From: DASPSM01 sp036008465 | Lineage (GTDB): Bacteria > Planctomycetota > Planctomycetia > Planctomycetales > Planctomycetaceae | NCBI GenBank assembly: GCA_036008465.1 | Contig: DASYNP010000189.1 | Coordinates: forward strand, 23,328 to 87,327 | Direction of reading: 5' to 3' | Length of the DNA: 64,000 nt | Shown here: piece by piece, positions 50,786 through 59,507 of the stretch | How positions within the stretch are numbered: position 1 is the first letter of the stretch | How the letters are laid out: each line of letters opens with the position of its first letter | Program-made: the position numbers and the translations under genes | Notes under the pieces: generated by a model | Databases searched by the model: none | Told to the model about the DNA's origin: nothing | What the model saw: only the letters and a program-made list of their open reading frames with translations

Positions 50786-51994
50786 ATGGCCTCCGAGCGT
50801 CCCAGACCCGCGTTCAACGGTCCCAGCTCTGGCGGAACGGTCAATGGCTGGCTGGTCGCCATCCTGCTGATTGCCTTTGTCGCCCTCTATCTCAAGTTGA
50901 GCGGATACTGGCCGCAATCGCTGTTCGACGCGGGAGCGGCTCCGCGTGACATCACGCCGCGCGGCGATCTGGCCGAGGACGAAAAGTCGACGATCGCGAT
51001 CTTCAAGGCCGTGAATGGCTCGGTCGTGCACATCACGACGAGCGAACTGCGCGAAGACTTCCGAATGAACCCCGTGGAGATCCCGCAGGGTTCCGGCAGC
51101 GGATTCGTCTGGGATAGCAAGGGCTATGTCGTCACCAACTACCACGTCGTGCGCGATGCCCGCCCGCGTCGCGGCGGGCACGGAGGCGTCATTCACGTCG
51201 CCCTGCCCAACAGCGCCACGAGTTACTCCGCGCAGTTTGTGGGGGGCAGCAGCAGCACCGACCTGGCTGTACTGAAGATCAATGCGCCGGCTAGCGAACT
51301 CAAGCCGATACCGATCGGACGTTCGGATGATTTGCAGATTGGCCAAAAAGTCTTCGCTATCGGCAGCCCATTCAGTCTCAACCAATCGTTTACGACGGGC
51401 ATCGTCAGCGGTTTGGGGCGCGAGATTCAATCCGAGGGAGGGCAGACCATCAAGGACGTGATTCAGGTGAACGCCGCGATCAATCCGGGCAACTCGGGTG
51501 GTCCGCTCCTCGATAGCGCGGGCCGACTGATCGGCGTCACCACCGCGATTGTGAGCCCCACGGGCGCGTTTTCGGGGATCGGTTTTGCAATCCCCGTCGA
51601 TATGGTCAACTCGGTTGTGCCGCGACTGATTCAATCTGGCAGCGAGGAGCCGCCGTCGATCGGGATCTCGTTGTTTTCCGACGAAGTGACATCGGCTCTG
51701 CGCGATCGCGGCTATCTCAAGCAACCTGGCGTGCTCGTGAAGGTGGTCTGGCCGGGCAGCGGGGCCGAGGCGGCAGGCATAGTGCCCACTCGCCGGACCG
51801 AGGATGGGAGCATCGCCTTGGGCGATTTAATCACGGCAATCGACGGCAAGCCCGTCACCGAAGCCAAATCGGTCGCGAATGCGGTGGGCCAGAAAAAGTC
51901 GGGCGATACCATCGTACTGACGGTCGTTCGCGGCAGCGAGCGGCACGACGTCTCCGTAGCGTTGCGTCCGCGGCCAGCCGCGCCAGATGAGTGA
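50786..51994 (+). CDS. HtrA/DegP-type trypsin-like protease with one PDZ domain
   Basis: A 402-residue envelope protease. A membrane anchor lies near residues 20-40 (GWLVAILLIAFVALYLKL). The trypsin-like domain has the triad His in VVTNYHVVRDA, Asp in SSSTDLAVLKI and Ser in NPGNSGGPLLDS. A single PDZ domain follows, including GVLVKVVWPGSGAEAAGIV and GDLITAIDGKPVTEA. With one PDZ it resembles DegS and PDZ-poor HtrA proteases of planctomycetes, which sense or degrade misfolded envelope proteins. ATG 50786 is chosen so that the anchor is near the N-terminus; an upstream in-frame start at 50759 adds nine residues. Confidence 0.9.
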   Translation: MASERPRPAFNGPSSGGTVNGWLVAILLIAFVALYLKLSGYWPQSLFDAGAAPRDITPRGDLAEDEKSTIAIFKAVNGSVVHITTSELREDFRMNPVEIPQGSGSGFVWDSKGYVVTNYHVVRDARPRRGGHGGVIHVALPNSATSYSAQFVGGSSSTDLAVLKINAPASELKPIPIGRSDDLQIGQKVFAIGSPFSLNQSFTTGIVSGLGREIQSEGGQTIKDVIQVNAAINPGNSGGPLLDSAGRLIGVTTAIVSPTGAFSGIGFAIPVDMVNSVVPRLIQSGSEEPPSIGISLFSDEVTSALRDRGYLKQPGVLVKVVWPGSGAEAAGIVPTRRTEDGSIALGDLITAIDGKPVTEAKSVANAVGQKKSGDTIVLTVVRGSERHDVSVALRPRPAAPDE

Positions 51995-52127
51995 GCGGCC
52001 AAACGGGTCCTTGACACTCTGTCCCACTGACTTACGATGAAGTGCGGTCGTTCGCCGCGTGGGTTGGATCCTTCAGAACATTCGGCGTGGGCCAAGGATG
52101 ACACCATCACGATATCGAGGTTCAGGC

Positions 52128-52514
52128 GTGCCGCGTCGCACGGTCCCCGGTGCAAAAGCTCCGTCCGTCACGTGTGAGGACGGCGTAACCGTCATCACGC
52201 TCGGGCCGGAGTACGAAACGCTTGAGGAGACTGAGCTCGAAACGCTGAAAGGGGCCCTGCTGGAGGTCGCCGAGCGGGCCGATCCTCCGTTGATCGTTTT
52301 CGACCTTTCACAGCTGCGGTTCTTCGGATCAGCCCTGATCGAAGCGCTGTTTCGTGCCTGGAATCAGCTGAAGGCGCGGCCGGGCGGGCGGCTGTCGCTG
52401 TGCGGATTGACGAGCTATTGCCGCGAAGTTGTCGAGATCACGCATCTCGACCAGCTCTGGTCGATCTTCGAGACTCGCGCCGAAGCGGTAAGCTCGTTGA
52501 AGCAGGCGCGATGA
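52128..52514 (+). CDS. STAS-domain anti-sigma-factor antagonist-like protein
   Basis: A 128-residue single STAS domain: GVTVITLGPEYETLEETELE, then LIVFDLSQLRFFGSALIEAL and LSLCGLTSYCREVVEITHL. The Ser in FFGSALIE sits where SpoIIAA-type antagonists are phosphorylated. It probably binds an anti-sigma factor or a kinase, though no partner is encoded here. GTG 52128 is favoured by GAGG 7 nt upstream; ATG 52098 is the alternative and would add ten residues. Confidence 0.82.
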   Translation: MPRRTVPGAKAPSVTCEDGVTVITLGPEYETLEETELETLKGALLEVAERADPPLIVFDLSQLRFFGSALIEALFRAWNQLKARPGGRLSLCGLTSYCREVVEITHLDQLWSIFETRAEAVSSLKQAR

Positions 52515-52576
52515 GTTGGGCAGAATTGCTCAGCCGAGTCCTCAAGATTGATCGCTGAGCAGGAGCTCAGCATTTT

Positions 52577-52738
52577 TCATTTTGCCGGCGCAAAGCTGTC
52601 GCCGGAGTCGGAGTCGCGCGTCTCATTCGGCACTTCATCGATTCGGAAGGCGACTTCACCTCCATCGATATCGATCAGCGTGAGGACGCGGTTCCCGATA
52701 CGAATCGCATCGCCAACAGAAAGTTCGAACTCCTGCAC
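52577..52738 (-). CDS. Small CsrA-like beta-strand protein
   Basis: A 53-residue protein. Its first 35 residues (VQEFELSVGDAIRIGNRVLT followed by LIDIDGGEVAFRIDE) follow the strand pattern of CsrA, where a Leu-x-x-(x)-Gly-Asp/Glu-x-Ile-x-Ile-Gly start leads to strands of RNA-binding protein. Its C-terminus is acidic and polar, unlike CsrA, and the canonical MLVLSRK start is missing. The GTG start has a perfect AGGAGG at 52745-52750, 6 nt upstream. It may be a distant CsrA-type post-transcriptional regulator, or an unrelated small protein; the resemblance is by eye. Confidence 0.6.
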   Translation of the reverse strand: MQEFELSVGDAIRIGNRVLTLIDIDGGEVAFRIDEVPNETRDSDSGDSFAPAK

Positions 52739-52750
52739 GCGCCGCCTCCT

Positions 52751-53103
52751 GCTGGTGCACAGATGCCCGTTCTGCAAGTTGTGGCAGTGGGCACTTTGTG
52801 TCGCGACGATTGCTGCAAGTTGTCAGGCGCTTTGCGCCGAGGTCAGCTGCCCGGCAGTCCCGCGCCTGTTGGCCCCGTCGATCCACCCGGGGAGGCCGCG
52901 AATATAACACGCGCGCGAGTCTCGGTAAATGGATTTTGATTGCTGCTTCGCGGTTCATGCCGCGAGGCGCCTGCAACTTTTTTCCGCGATTGGATTGCGA
53001 CGCTTCCACATCAGGCGGTTCGCTCGAACCCCGACGTCCAGTAGAATCTTGGGACTGTTGCTGAGCCTTCGCCCATCGCCGAGACAGTCGCGCCGAGACA
53101 ACG
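52751..53103. other. Gap without recognised gene
   Basis: Divergent region of about 350 bp between the small CsrA-like gene and manA. Open frames here have no ribosome-binding site or conserved look. Presumably it holds both promoters; no clear -35/-10 pair stood out. Confidence 0.4.
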
Positions 53104-54096
53104 ATGCAACCCTTGCAGTTCCGCCCGATTCTCAAACGCATGCGCTGGGGCGGTCGCCGGCTCGGCACGCTCTTGGGTAAACCGCTAGGCGACGGATCGG
53201 ACTACGCCGAGAGTTGGGAAATCGCGGACTGCGACAGTGATCAAACGACGGTCGCTCAAGGGCCCTACAAGGGTTGGTCGTTGCGTCGGCTCGTCGAAAC
53301 GCACGGAACGGCCCTCCTGGGATTGCAAGCAGCGGCGGACCATTTTCCGCTTTTGGTCAAGTTCCTCGACGCGCATGACCGGTTGTCTGTTCAAGTTCAT
53401 CCAAACGACGAGCAGGCGCAGCGGCTCGGCCGCGGACAACGAGGCAAGACCGAGGCATGGCTCGTGCTCTTTGCTGAGCCCCACGCGCGGCTCTACACGG
53501 GGCTGAAGGCTGGAGTCGACCGCGATGCATTCGTCCAGAGCCTCAACGCGGGCCGAATTGCAGACTGCCTACACAGTTACCAGGCCCATCCCGGCGATTG
53601 CGTGCTGGTCCCAGCTGGCACGGTCCACACAATCGGCGAGGGGGTTGTGCTCGCGGAGATTCAACAAACGAGCGACGTGACCTTTCGCATCGACGATTGG
53701 GGCCGGCTCGACGCAAACGGCGAGCCTAGGACGCTTCATCGCGAGGAAGCGTTGCAATGCATCGATTTTGAGCGCGGCCCCGTCGACCCCATCGTGCCTA
53801 AAGTGCAACTAGACGGCGAGCAGAAAGTTGAAGATTTAGTCAGTTGTCCGTTCTTCGAGATGCGAAGGCGCACGATTTCTTCCGAGTGGCGATTACCTGA
53901 GGACGAACGATTCCGGATTCTGATGCCGCTCGGCGGACGCGTCGAAGTGCAAAGTAACGATTGGCGTCACGCCGTCGGCCTCGGAGACACACTGCTGATT
54001 CCGGCGTGCCTGGAAGGTGTGTCGGTCCGTCCGGTCGCCTCGCATGGGTCGGCAGCTGCGGACTCTGGCACCGTGTTGGAGGTGTTCGTGCGCTGA
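53104..54096 (+). CDS. manA: Mannose-6-phosphate isomerase, short type I
   Basis: A 330-residue cupin-fold isomerase that interconverts fructose-6-phosphate and mannose-6-phosphate. Zinc ligands are visible in SVQVHPNDEQAQ (His and upstream Gln), the Glu in KTEAWLVL and the His in VPAGTVHTIGEGVVLAEIQQ. The conserved RIDDWGRLDANGEPRTLH follows. It matches the Bacillus-type short ManA, without the extra helical domain of E. coli ManA. It could feed mannose-containing glycans. The gene stands alone. Confidence 0.93.
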   Translation: MQPLQFRPILKRMRWGGRRLGTLLGKPLGDGSDYAESWEIADCDSDQTTVAQGPYKGWSLRRLVETHGTALLGLQAAADHFPLLVKFLDAHDRLSVQVHPNDEQAQRLGRGQRGKTEAWLVLFAEPHARLYTGLKAGVDRDAFVQSLNAGRIADCLHSYQAHPGDCVLVPAGTVHTIGEGVVLAEIQQTSDVTFRIDDWGRLDANGEPRTLHREEALQCIDFERGPVDPIVPKVQLDGEQKVEDLVSCPFFEMRRRTISSEWRLPEDERFRILMPLGGRVEVQSNDWRHAVGLGDTLLIPACLEGVSVRPVASHGSAAADSGTVLEVFVR

Positions 54097-54122
54097 CCGA
54101 TGACTTGAAGCGGCGGCGTTGC

Positions 54123-56813
54123 TTAGGACGCAAACTGTAGCCGGTCGCGGTGCTCGAATTCTTGGAGCGTCGCAAACAGCGCTGACTGCACTTCGCGCAC
54201 GCGTCCCGCATCTTGCAGTTTTTGACCATCGCGATCGGTGACATAGAATACGTCGACGATCTGGTCGACATGCGTTGAGATTTTGGCCAGCTCGACCGAC
54301 AGGCCCAGCTCGAAGATTTTTCGCGACAGCGTGTAGAGCAGGCCGGGCCGGTCGTGCGAGAAGACGTCGATCACGGAGTACCGCTCCGAAGAGCCGTTGT
54401 CGATGACGACGCGGGCCGGCAGATCGGAGACGGCCTGTGTTCTGCCGGAGGTGTTGAACCGGCGATTTCGCTGAAACAGGTCTTCGACGCGGACGTCGCC
54501 CGTGAGCGTTTTTCGCATGTCGGCGGCGACCCCCTCGATCCGCTCTGGCGGCACGGACCCAGAAAAATCCCGGTCGAGCACGCGGAAGGTGTCGAACACA
54601 AAGCCGTCGGTCGTCGTGCTGATCTGAGCGGACATGATCTCCAAATAGTGGGCCGTCAGCACGCCCGTCGCCTTATGAAAGCAGCCGGCCACGTCCCGTT
54701 CATGCGTCACAATGCGGTATTCGACAGTATGGTTCGCCTGATCGTATTGGCCGTCGACGACGGGTTGGCCCGGACGATAATTCTCTAATGCGCCGAGGTC
54801 GGCCACGATCCGCGACAACGGCGTGGTCGTGAGATAGTTCGGGGGAAATCGCTCGAGCAGGTTACCCAAGTCATGGCGGTCGTTCGTTCGGTTGGCCGAC
54901 CGCGAGGCGACTTCTTCGACCTGCCGCTTGATTTCGGCCAGTCGTTGCGCGTGATCGACGGCGGCATCCTGGCCGGTCAAGAGCAGCAGCGTTCGATCGA
55001 ACAGATCGAAGAGGAGCTGCGATTTCCACTGCGTCCAGACCCCCGGCCCGACGCCTTTCAGATCGGCGGCCGAAAGCACAAACAACATTCGCAGACGTTC
55101 GGCGCTGCCGACCTCGCGGCTGAATTCCAGGATCGCCTCCGGCTCCGAAGTGTCGCGGCGGAACGCCAGATGCACCATCGAGAGGTGCCGGTGAACCAGG
55201 AAGATGAGGTTTTCGCGATCGGCGTCTTCGATCCGCAGGCGATCGGCAATGCGATCGGCAATGGCGCGGCCGACGATGCTGTGATCCTCCTCGTAACCCT
55301 TCCCCAGATCGTGCAGCAAGAGCGCGAGGTGCAGAATCGATTTCTGGCGGATGCCGCGATAGGCGGTTCCCAACGCGCCCGGATCGCGGTCGAATTGTTC
55401 AAGCTGTTCGATCGTGCGCAGCGTGTGTTCATCGACCGTGTAACTGTGGTATTGATTGAACTGCAACAGGCAGCGGGCGTGGGCCATCGGCGGCACCAGG
55501 ATCTCGAGCACGCCGGTGCGAAACATGCTGCGGAGAATCACTCCCAGGTTGCCGTGGGTCCCCAGGATGTCCCGAAACAGCCGTGCGCTTTCGAACGTGA
55601 CTTCACCTCCCAGCAGGGGGACCGTTTCGCGAATGCGCTCGGCGAATTTCGCGGACGGCGTAACGCCGTACCGCGCTGCGCTCAAGTAGAACTTCAAGAT
55701 GCCCGGCAGACTGGAAAGGACCGCCTCTTGCCGCCGCGAGATCACGTCGATGGAATCGGTCCCGACGCGATAGATGCCTTCGGATCGATGCGTGGCCAGC
55801 GATCTCACCAATCCGGCAAATACGGAACGCGGGCGGTGCAGCGTGATGAACCGCTCGCACAGCTCGGCGATCGCCGTGCTGTGGCGAAAATAGCTTTGCA
55901 TGAACCGCTCGACCGGCCGCTGCGCGAATGTCCCCTCAATGTGCCGCTCGTCGGCAATCCGCAACTGTTCGTCTCGCGAAAGAACGTCCTGGCAGCGGCC
56001 CGCGGCGAAATGCAGATCGACGCGTATCCGTTTCAGAAACTCGTGGGCGGTTAAAAGGACCCGGGCTTCTTCGCGGCCGAGTGCCCCCTGCAATCGCAAG
56101 GAATCGATGCTAGCCGCGCCGAAACGCGCGAATCCGACCCAGCGCATCAGATGCACGTCCCGCAATCCGCCGGGCGAGCGCTTGATGTCCGGCTCGAGCT
56201 GTTTGACAGCCGAGCCGTATTCTGCCCGCTCTTTCTCGCGCGCAGCGATGCACTCATCGACGAACGCGGCGATGCGCGAGCGCACGACTTTCTTTTGAAA
56301 CTCGCCAACCAGTCGATCGTAAAGGGCCGCCTCTCCACAAATCAGACGCGTCTCGACCAGGGACGTGGCGACATCGATTTCCTGGCGGGCGATCGCGAGC
56401 GTGTCGCCCAGCCCGCGGACCGCGTGCCCTAACTTCAGCCCGGCGTCCCAATAGTCACGCACGGCCTGGGAAACGCACTCGGCGGCGACCGATCGGCCCG
56501 TTCGGCTGACGAGAAACAGCAGATCGATGTCCGAGTAGGGGCACAGCTCACCGCGCCCGGTTCCGCCGACTGCGATGACCGCCGCGTTCTTGGCGACGAT
56601 AGCCCGCTCATCTTCGGGCAACTGGTCGACGACTTTCTGAAAAACGCGACGGATGAAACTCTCGGTCGCTTCGGAGATGGCGGCGGCGACCTGGATTCCC
56701 GTCGCCCCGCCGGCGAACAATACCTTGGCGTCGGTGCGGATGGCCTGCACTTGAGAGCGACGCTCGCTCAATAAGGCGGGCGTTTGAACCGACACGGGAC
56801 TGCGTTCGCTCAT
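54123..56813 (-). CDS. glnD: [Protein-PII] uridylyltransferase/uridylyl-removing enzyme
   Basis: An 896-residue GlnD that senses glutamine and adds or removes UMP on PII. The nucleotidyltransferase motif VGGTGRGELCPYSDIDLLFL lies near residues 82-101. A central HD phosphohydrolase domain carries LALLLHDLGKGYEEDH near residue 505. Two ACT domains occupy the C-terminus, the last being YSVIDVFSHDRPGLLYTLSR. All four parts are intact and the length is typical. It ends the minus-strand nitrogen cluster amt, PII, PII, glnD, 9 bp after the second PII gene, so enzyme and its targets are co-expressed. Confidence 0.96.
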   Translation of the reverse strand: MSERSPVSVQTPALLSERRSQVQAIRTDAKVLFAGGATGIQVAAAISEATESFIRRVFQKVVDQLPEDERAIVAKNAAVIAVGGTGRGELCPYSDIDLLFLVSRTGRSVAAECVSQAVRDYWDAGLKLGHAVRGLGDTLAIARQEIDVATSLVETRLICGEAALYDRLVGEFQKKVVRSRIAAFVDECIAAREKERAEYGSAVKQLEPDIKRSPGGLRDVHLMRWVGFARFGAASIDSLRLQGALGREEARVLLTAHEFLKRIRVDLHFAAGRCQDVLSRDEQLRIADERHIEGTFAQRPVERFMQSYFRHSTAIAELCERFITLHRPRSVFAGLVRSLATHRSEGIYRVGTDSIDVISRRQEAVLSSLPGILKFYLSAARYGVTPSAKFAERIRETVPLLGGEVTFESARLFRDILGTHGNLGVILRSMFRTGVLEILVPPMAHARCLLQFNQYHSYTVDEHTLRTIEQLEQFDRDPGALGTAYRGIRQKSILHLALLLHDLGKGYEEDHSIVGRAIADRIADRLRIEDADRENLIFLVHRHLSMVHLAFRRDTSEPEAILEFSREVGSAERLRMLFVLSAADLKGVGPGVWTQWKSQLLFDLFDRTLLLLTGQDAAVDHAQRLAEIKRQVEEVASRSANRTNDRHDLGNLLERFPPNYLTTTPLSRIVADLGALENYRPGQPVVDGQYDQANHTVEYRIVTHERDVAGCFHKATGVLTAHYLEIMSAQISTTTDGFVFDTFRVLDRDFSGSVPPERIEGVAADMRKTLTGDVRVEDLFQRNRRFNTSGRTQAVSDLPARVVIDNGSSERYSVIDVFSHDRPGLLYTLSRKIFELGLSVELAKISTHVDQIVDVFYVTDRDGQKLQDAGRVREVQSALFATLQEFEHRDRLQFAS

Positions 56814-56822
56814 TCGACCACG

Positions 56823-57161
56823 TCAGATCGCCGCGGCACCCGTCTCTCCGGTGCGGATGCGGATGACCTCCGCCAGCTGCGATACGAAGATCTTACCATC
56901 ACCGATCTTTCCCGTGCGCGACGCATTGATGATCGTGTCGATCGCCGTTTGCAGCTGGTCATCGCTGACGACGACCTCGATCTTCACCTTGGGCAGAAAA
57001 TCGACCGTATACTCGGCGCCGCGATAGGTTTCCTTGTGGCCGCGCTGCCGGCCGAAGCCGCGAACTTCAGACGCCGTCATGCCTTGCAGCCCGGCCTGGT
57101 TCAGGGCGTTCTTGACATCCTCAAGCTTGAAGTGGCGGACGATGGCTTCGATCTTCTTCAT
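56823..57161 (-). CDS. glnK: Nitrogen regulatory PII protein (second copy, glnD-proximal)
   Basis: A 112-residue PII trimer subunit. It starts MKKIEAIVRHFKLEDVKNAL, has the T-loop GRQRGHKETYRGAEYTVDFL with Tyr51, the uridylylation site, and ends with the B-loop KIGDGKIFVSQLAEVIRIRT typical of PII. GlnD, encoded 9 bp downstream, should modify Tyr51. PII binds ATP/ADP and 2-oxoglutarate and controls Amt and glutamine synthetase. ATG 57161 fits the family; a longer upstream frame has no support. Which copy plays GlnK and which GlnB is not decided by sequence alone. Confidence 0.95.
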   Translation of the reverse strand: MKKIEAIVRHFKLEDVKNALNQAGLQGMTASEVRGFGRQRGHKETYRGAEYTVDFLPKVKIEVVVSDDQLQTAIDTIINASRTGKIGDGKIFVSQLAEVIRIRTGETGAAAI

Positions 57162-57240
57162 GAGTGGGTCACCAGTTTCGATTGTCGGAAGTTGGAAAAG
57201 CTGCCGACCGGCCCGCGTGCTGCGAGCCGCTGGGCGGGCG

Positions 57241-57579
57241 TCACAGGGCCTGGTTGCCGGTTTCACCGGTGCGGATGCGGATCATTTCCGAAAGATCCGT
57301 GATGAAAATTTTTCCGTCGCCGATCTGCCCGGTGCGCGCCGTCCGCAGAATCGTGTCGATCACCGACTTGAGTTGTTCGTCCGAGACGACGATCTCCATT
57401 TTAGCCTTGGGGAGAAAGTCGACGGTATATTCCGCCCCGCGATACTGTTCCTTCTGCCCCTTCTGCCGTCCGAAGCCGCGGACCTCGGAAACTGTCATTC
57501 CCTGCACGCCGATTTCGGTCAACGCGTCCTTGATTTCCTCGAGTTTGAAATGGCGGACGATTGCCTCGAGCTTCTTCAT
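57241..57579 (-). CDS. glnB: Nitrogen regulatory PII protein (first copy, amt-proximal)
   Basis: A 112-residue PII paralogue close to the next one (MKKLEAIVRHFKLEEIKDAL). Tyr51 is kept in QKEQYRGAEYTVDFLPK and the B-loop reads QIGDGKIFITDLSEMIRIRT. Both PII genes share most residues, so they arose by tandem duplication. Being next to amt, this copy is the likelier channel blocker. It lies 80 bp before the other PII gene on the same strand. Confidence 0.95.
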   Translation of the reverse strand: MKKLEAIVRHFKLEEIKDALTEIGVQGMTVSEVRGFGRQKGQKEQYRGAEYTVDFLPKAKMEIVVSDEQLKSVIDTILRTARTGQIGDGKIFITDLSEMIRIRTGETGNQAL

Positions 57580-57710
57580 CGGCGGTGGCCCCTCAGAACC
57601 CCACTCCGGAACACCCCGCAGCGCTGCAGGATCTCGGTTCCGACGTCGCTAGGACGCGACAGATTCTGATTCTCCGCCGGGTTGGGTGTCAATGCCAGGG
57701 TATCGCAGCG

Positions 57711-57783
57711 AGGGCGAGTCTCCCTTGAGCCGGGTTAGTACTCGCCCCAGGAAAAGAGGCTCGGCGGGAGCTTCGCCCTCCCC
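57711..57783. repeat. Dispersed repeat, copy 2
   Basis: AGGGCGA near 57711 faces TTCGCCCTCCC at 57772-57782 as inverted ends. The right part 57748-57783 is the reverse complement of 39391-39424 with two substitutions and one indel, including GAAAAGAGGCTCGGCGGGAG. It lies between amt and the first PII gene and might affect how much PII transcript follows amt. Confidence 0.75.
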
Positions 57784-57802
57784 GACTTGTTGGTCGGCCG
57801 CC

Positions 57803-59221
57803 CTAGAAGAAGATGTACCCTTCTTCGCCGTGCTGGCTCAGGTCGAGCCCCTGAATTTCGTCGCTCTGGCTGACGCGCAGGCCCATGACGGCGTCGAGCA
57901 CCTTGAGGAAGATGAATGTGCCCACCATGGCGAGCACAACGGCGGCTCCAGCGCTCTTCGCCTGATTGACGAATTGCTGGAAGTTGCCTTCGAGCCAGCC
58001 CCCGGTTCCGGAACTTCCGGGAACACCCCTAGTTGCAAACACGCCGGTCAGCAGGCACCCCAGGATCCCGCCGACTCCGTGGACTCCGAAGGCGTCGAGC
58101 GAATCGTCGTAGTTGAACCGGGCTTTGAGCGACGTGCACGCCAGGAAGCAGACAATTCCCGCGCAGAGACCGATAATGATTCCCGACAAAGGCGAGACGA
58201 ATCCGCATGCCGGAGTGATTCCGACCAGGCCGGCGACCGCACCCGAGCATGCACCGAGCACGCTCGGCTTTCCGCGGGTCACCCATTCCGCACACGCCCA
58301 AGCGAGCAGCCCAGTGCTTGCTGCCAGGTGCGTCGCCAAAAAGGCGTTGGCCGCGGAGCCGTTGGCAGCCACCGCGCTGCCGGCATTAAAACCGAACCAG
58401 CCAACCCACAACAGCCCCGCGCCGATGCAGGTGTAAGTCAGATTGTGGGGCGGCATCGGCTCTTGTCCGTAGCCGAGGCGTTTGCCCAGGACGAGGGCGC
58501 ACACCAGGGCCGACGTCCCCGAGCTGATGTGCACGACCGTTCCGCCGGCGAAGTCGAATGCCTTATGAGGGCCGTCGGCAAAGACACCCTTCGCTGACCA
58601 GACCCAATGCGCGAGCGGGCAATAAACGAGCGTCCCCCAAAGCAGCATGAAGACGCACATCGTGCTGAACTTCATGCGTTCGGCAAAGGCACCGCAGATC
58701 AGCGCCGGCGTGATGATGAAAAACATCCCCTGATAGGCGAGGTAAACCATGGACGGGATCGTTGGAGCGAGCGGCGACAGAGGCACCACCGCCTTATTGC
58801 CCGAGCTGTCCCAATACGACATCACCCCCTTCATGGCGAGATTGCCGAAGCCGCCAATGAAGCCGTACGCTCCGGGGAGGTCCTCGTCGAAGGCCAAACT
58901 GTAGCCCCAGAGGGCCCACACGACCGACAACATGCCGGCCAGAAACATGCACTGCATCATCACGCCGAGAATATTCTTCTTCCGAACAAGCCCCCCATAG
59001 AACAACGCGAGTCCCGGTGCCGTCATCATGAGCACAAGTGCCGAGGAGGCCAGCATCCAGGCGGTATCGCCGCTGTTAGGCTCTGACGCGGGAGCACTTG
59101 CCGCGCTTGGGGTTGCGGCGGGGGGACTTGTGGCGGCCGACGGCGCTTGCGCCATCACCGAAGTAGAGGCCACCAAAAGGCAAACCGCGGCGCCGAAGCA
59201 CCGAAAAGTCGTCCTCATCAC
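57803..59221 (-). CDS. amt: Ammonium transporter Amt
   Basis: A 472-residue Amt/Rh channel that conducts ammonium across the cytoplasmic membrane. A signal peptide (CFGAAVCLLVASTSVMAQ) is followed by a Pro/Ala-rich linker and about eleven membrane helices beginning TAWMLASSALVLMMTAPGLA. The twin-His pore is visible in FAGGTVVHISSGTSALVCAL and DAFGVHGVGGILGCLLTGVF. The cytoplasmic tail ends with the EEGYIFF-type sequence. It heads the amt, PII, PII, glnD cluster, and a sigma-54-type promoter lies about 200 bp upstream, fitting nitrogen-limited expression through an NtrC-like activator. Confidence 0.96.
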   Translation of the reverse strand: MMRTTFRCFGAAVCLLVASTSVMAQAPSAATSPPAATPSAASAPASEPNSGDTAWMLASSALVLMMTAPGLALFYGGLVRKKNILGVMMQCMFLAGMLSVVWALWGYSLAFDEDLPGAYGFIGGFGNLAMKGVMSYWDSSGNKAVVPLSPLAPTIPSMVYLAYQGMFFIITPALICGAFAERMKFSTMCVFMLLWGTLVYCPLAHWVWSAKGVFADGPHKAFDFAGGTVVHISSGTSALVCALVLGKRLGYGQEPMPPHNLTYTCIGAGLLWVGWFGFNAGSAVAANGSAANAFLATHLAASTGLLAWACAEWVTRGKPSVLGACSGAVAGLVGITPACGFVSPLSGIIIGLCAGIVCFLACTSLKARFNYDDSLDAFGVHGVGGILGCLLTGVFATRGVPGSSGTGGWLEGNFQQFVNQAKSAGAAVVLAMVGTFIFLKVLDAVMGLRVSQSDEIQGLDLSQHGEEGYIFF

Positions 59222-59429
59222 ATGTTCCTCAAGCGCGCAGATCGAACCAATTTAGGGGTGGCCGCGTCTTAGTGCCGGCATCAATCCCGGGGGACCGCCG
59301 GAGATTTCCGGCATTTGGCAGGTCCGAAATCGAATTGGGCGACACGAGCGATTCTCGACACGTTGCAGGCAATGGAAACGGTCCCGCAACATGCTGTAGG
59401 CTTGGTAGGGCGGGTTGTCGGCACGCGAC

Positions 59430-59445
59430 CGCAAACACTGTGCCG
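59430..59445 (-). promoter_or_regulatory. Candidate sigma-54 promoter for amt operon
   Basis: On the minus strand CGGCACAGTGTTTGCG has the core GGCAC-N5-TTGC, exactly the -24/-12 spacing. It lies 209 bp before the amt start codon. Further upstream, near 59464-59483, is an imperfect dyad (GCCGCGG facing CCGCAGGC) that could bind an activator. Confidence 0.55.
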
Positions 59446-59507
59446 GTCACGACTCGCGTTCGTGCCGCGGTTTTACCGCAGGCGGGCCGGCCGATCGGGA
59501 ATCGCGG

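Noticed and set aside
54873..56054. 393-codon plus-strand frame
   Set aside because: Antisense to glnD.
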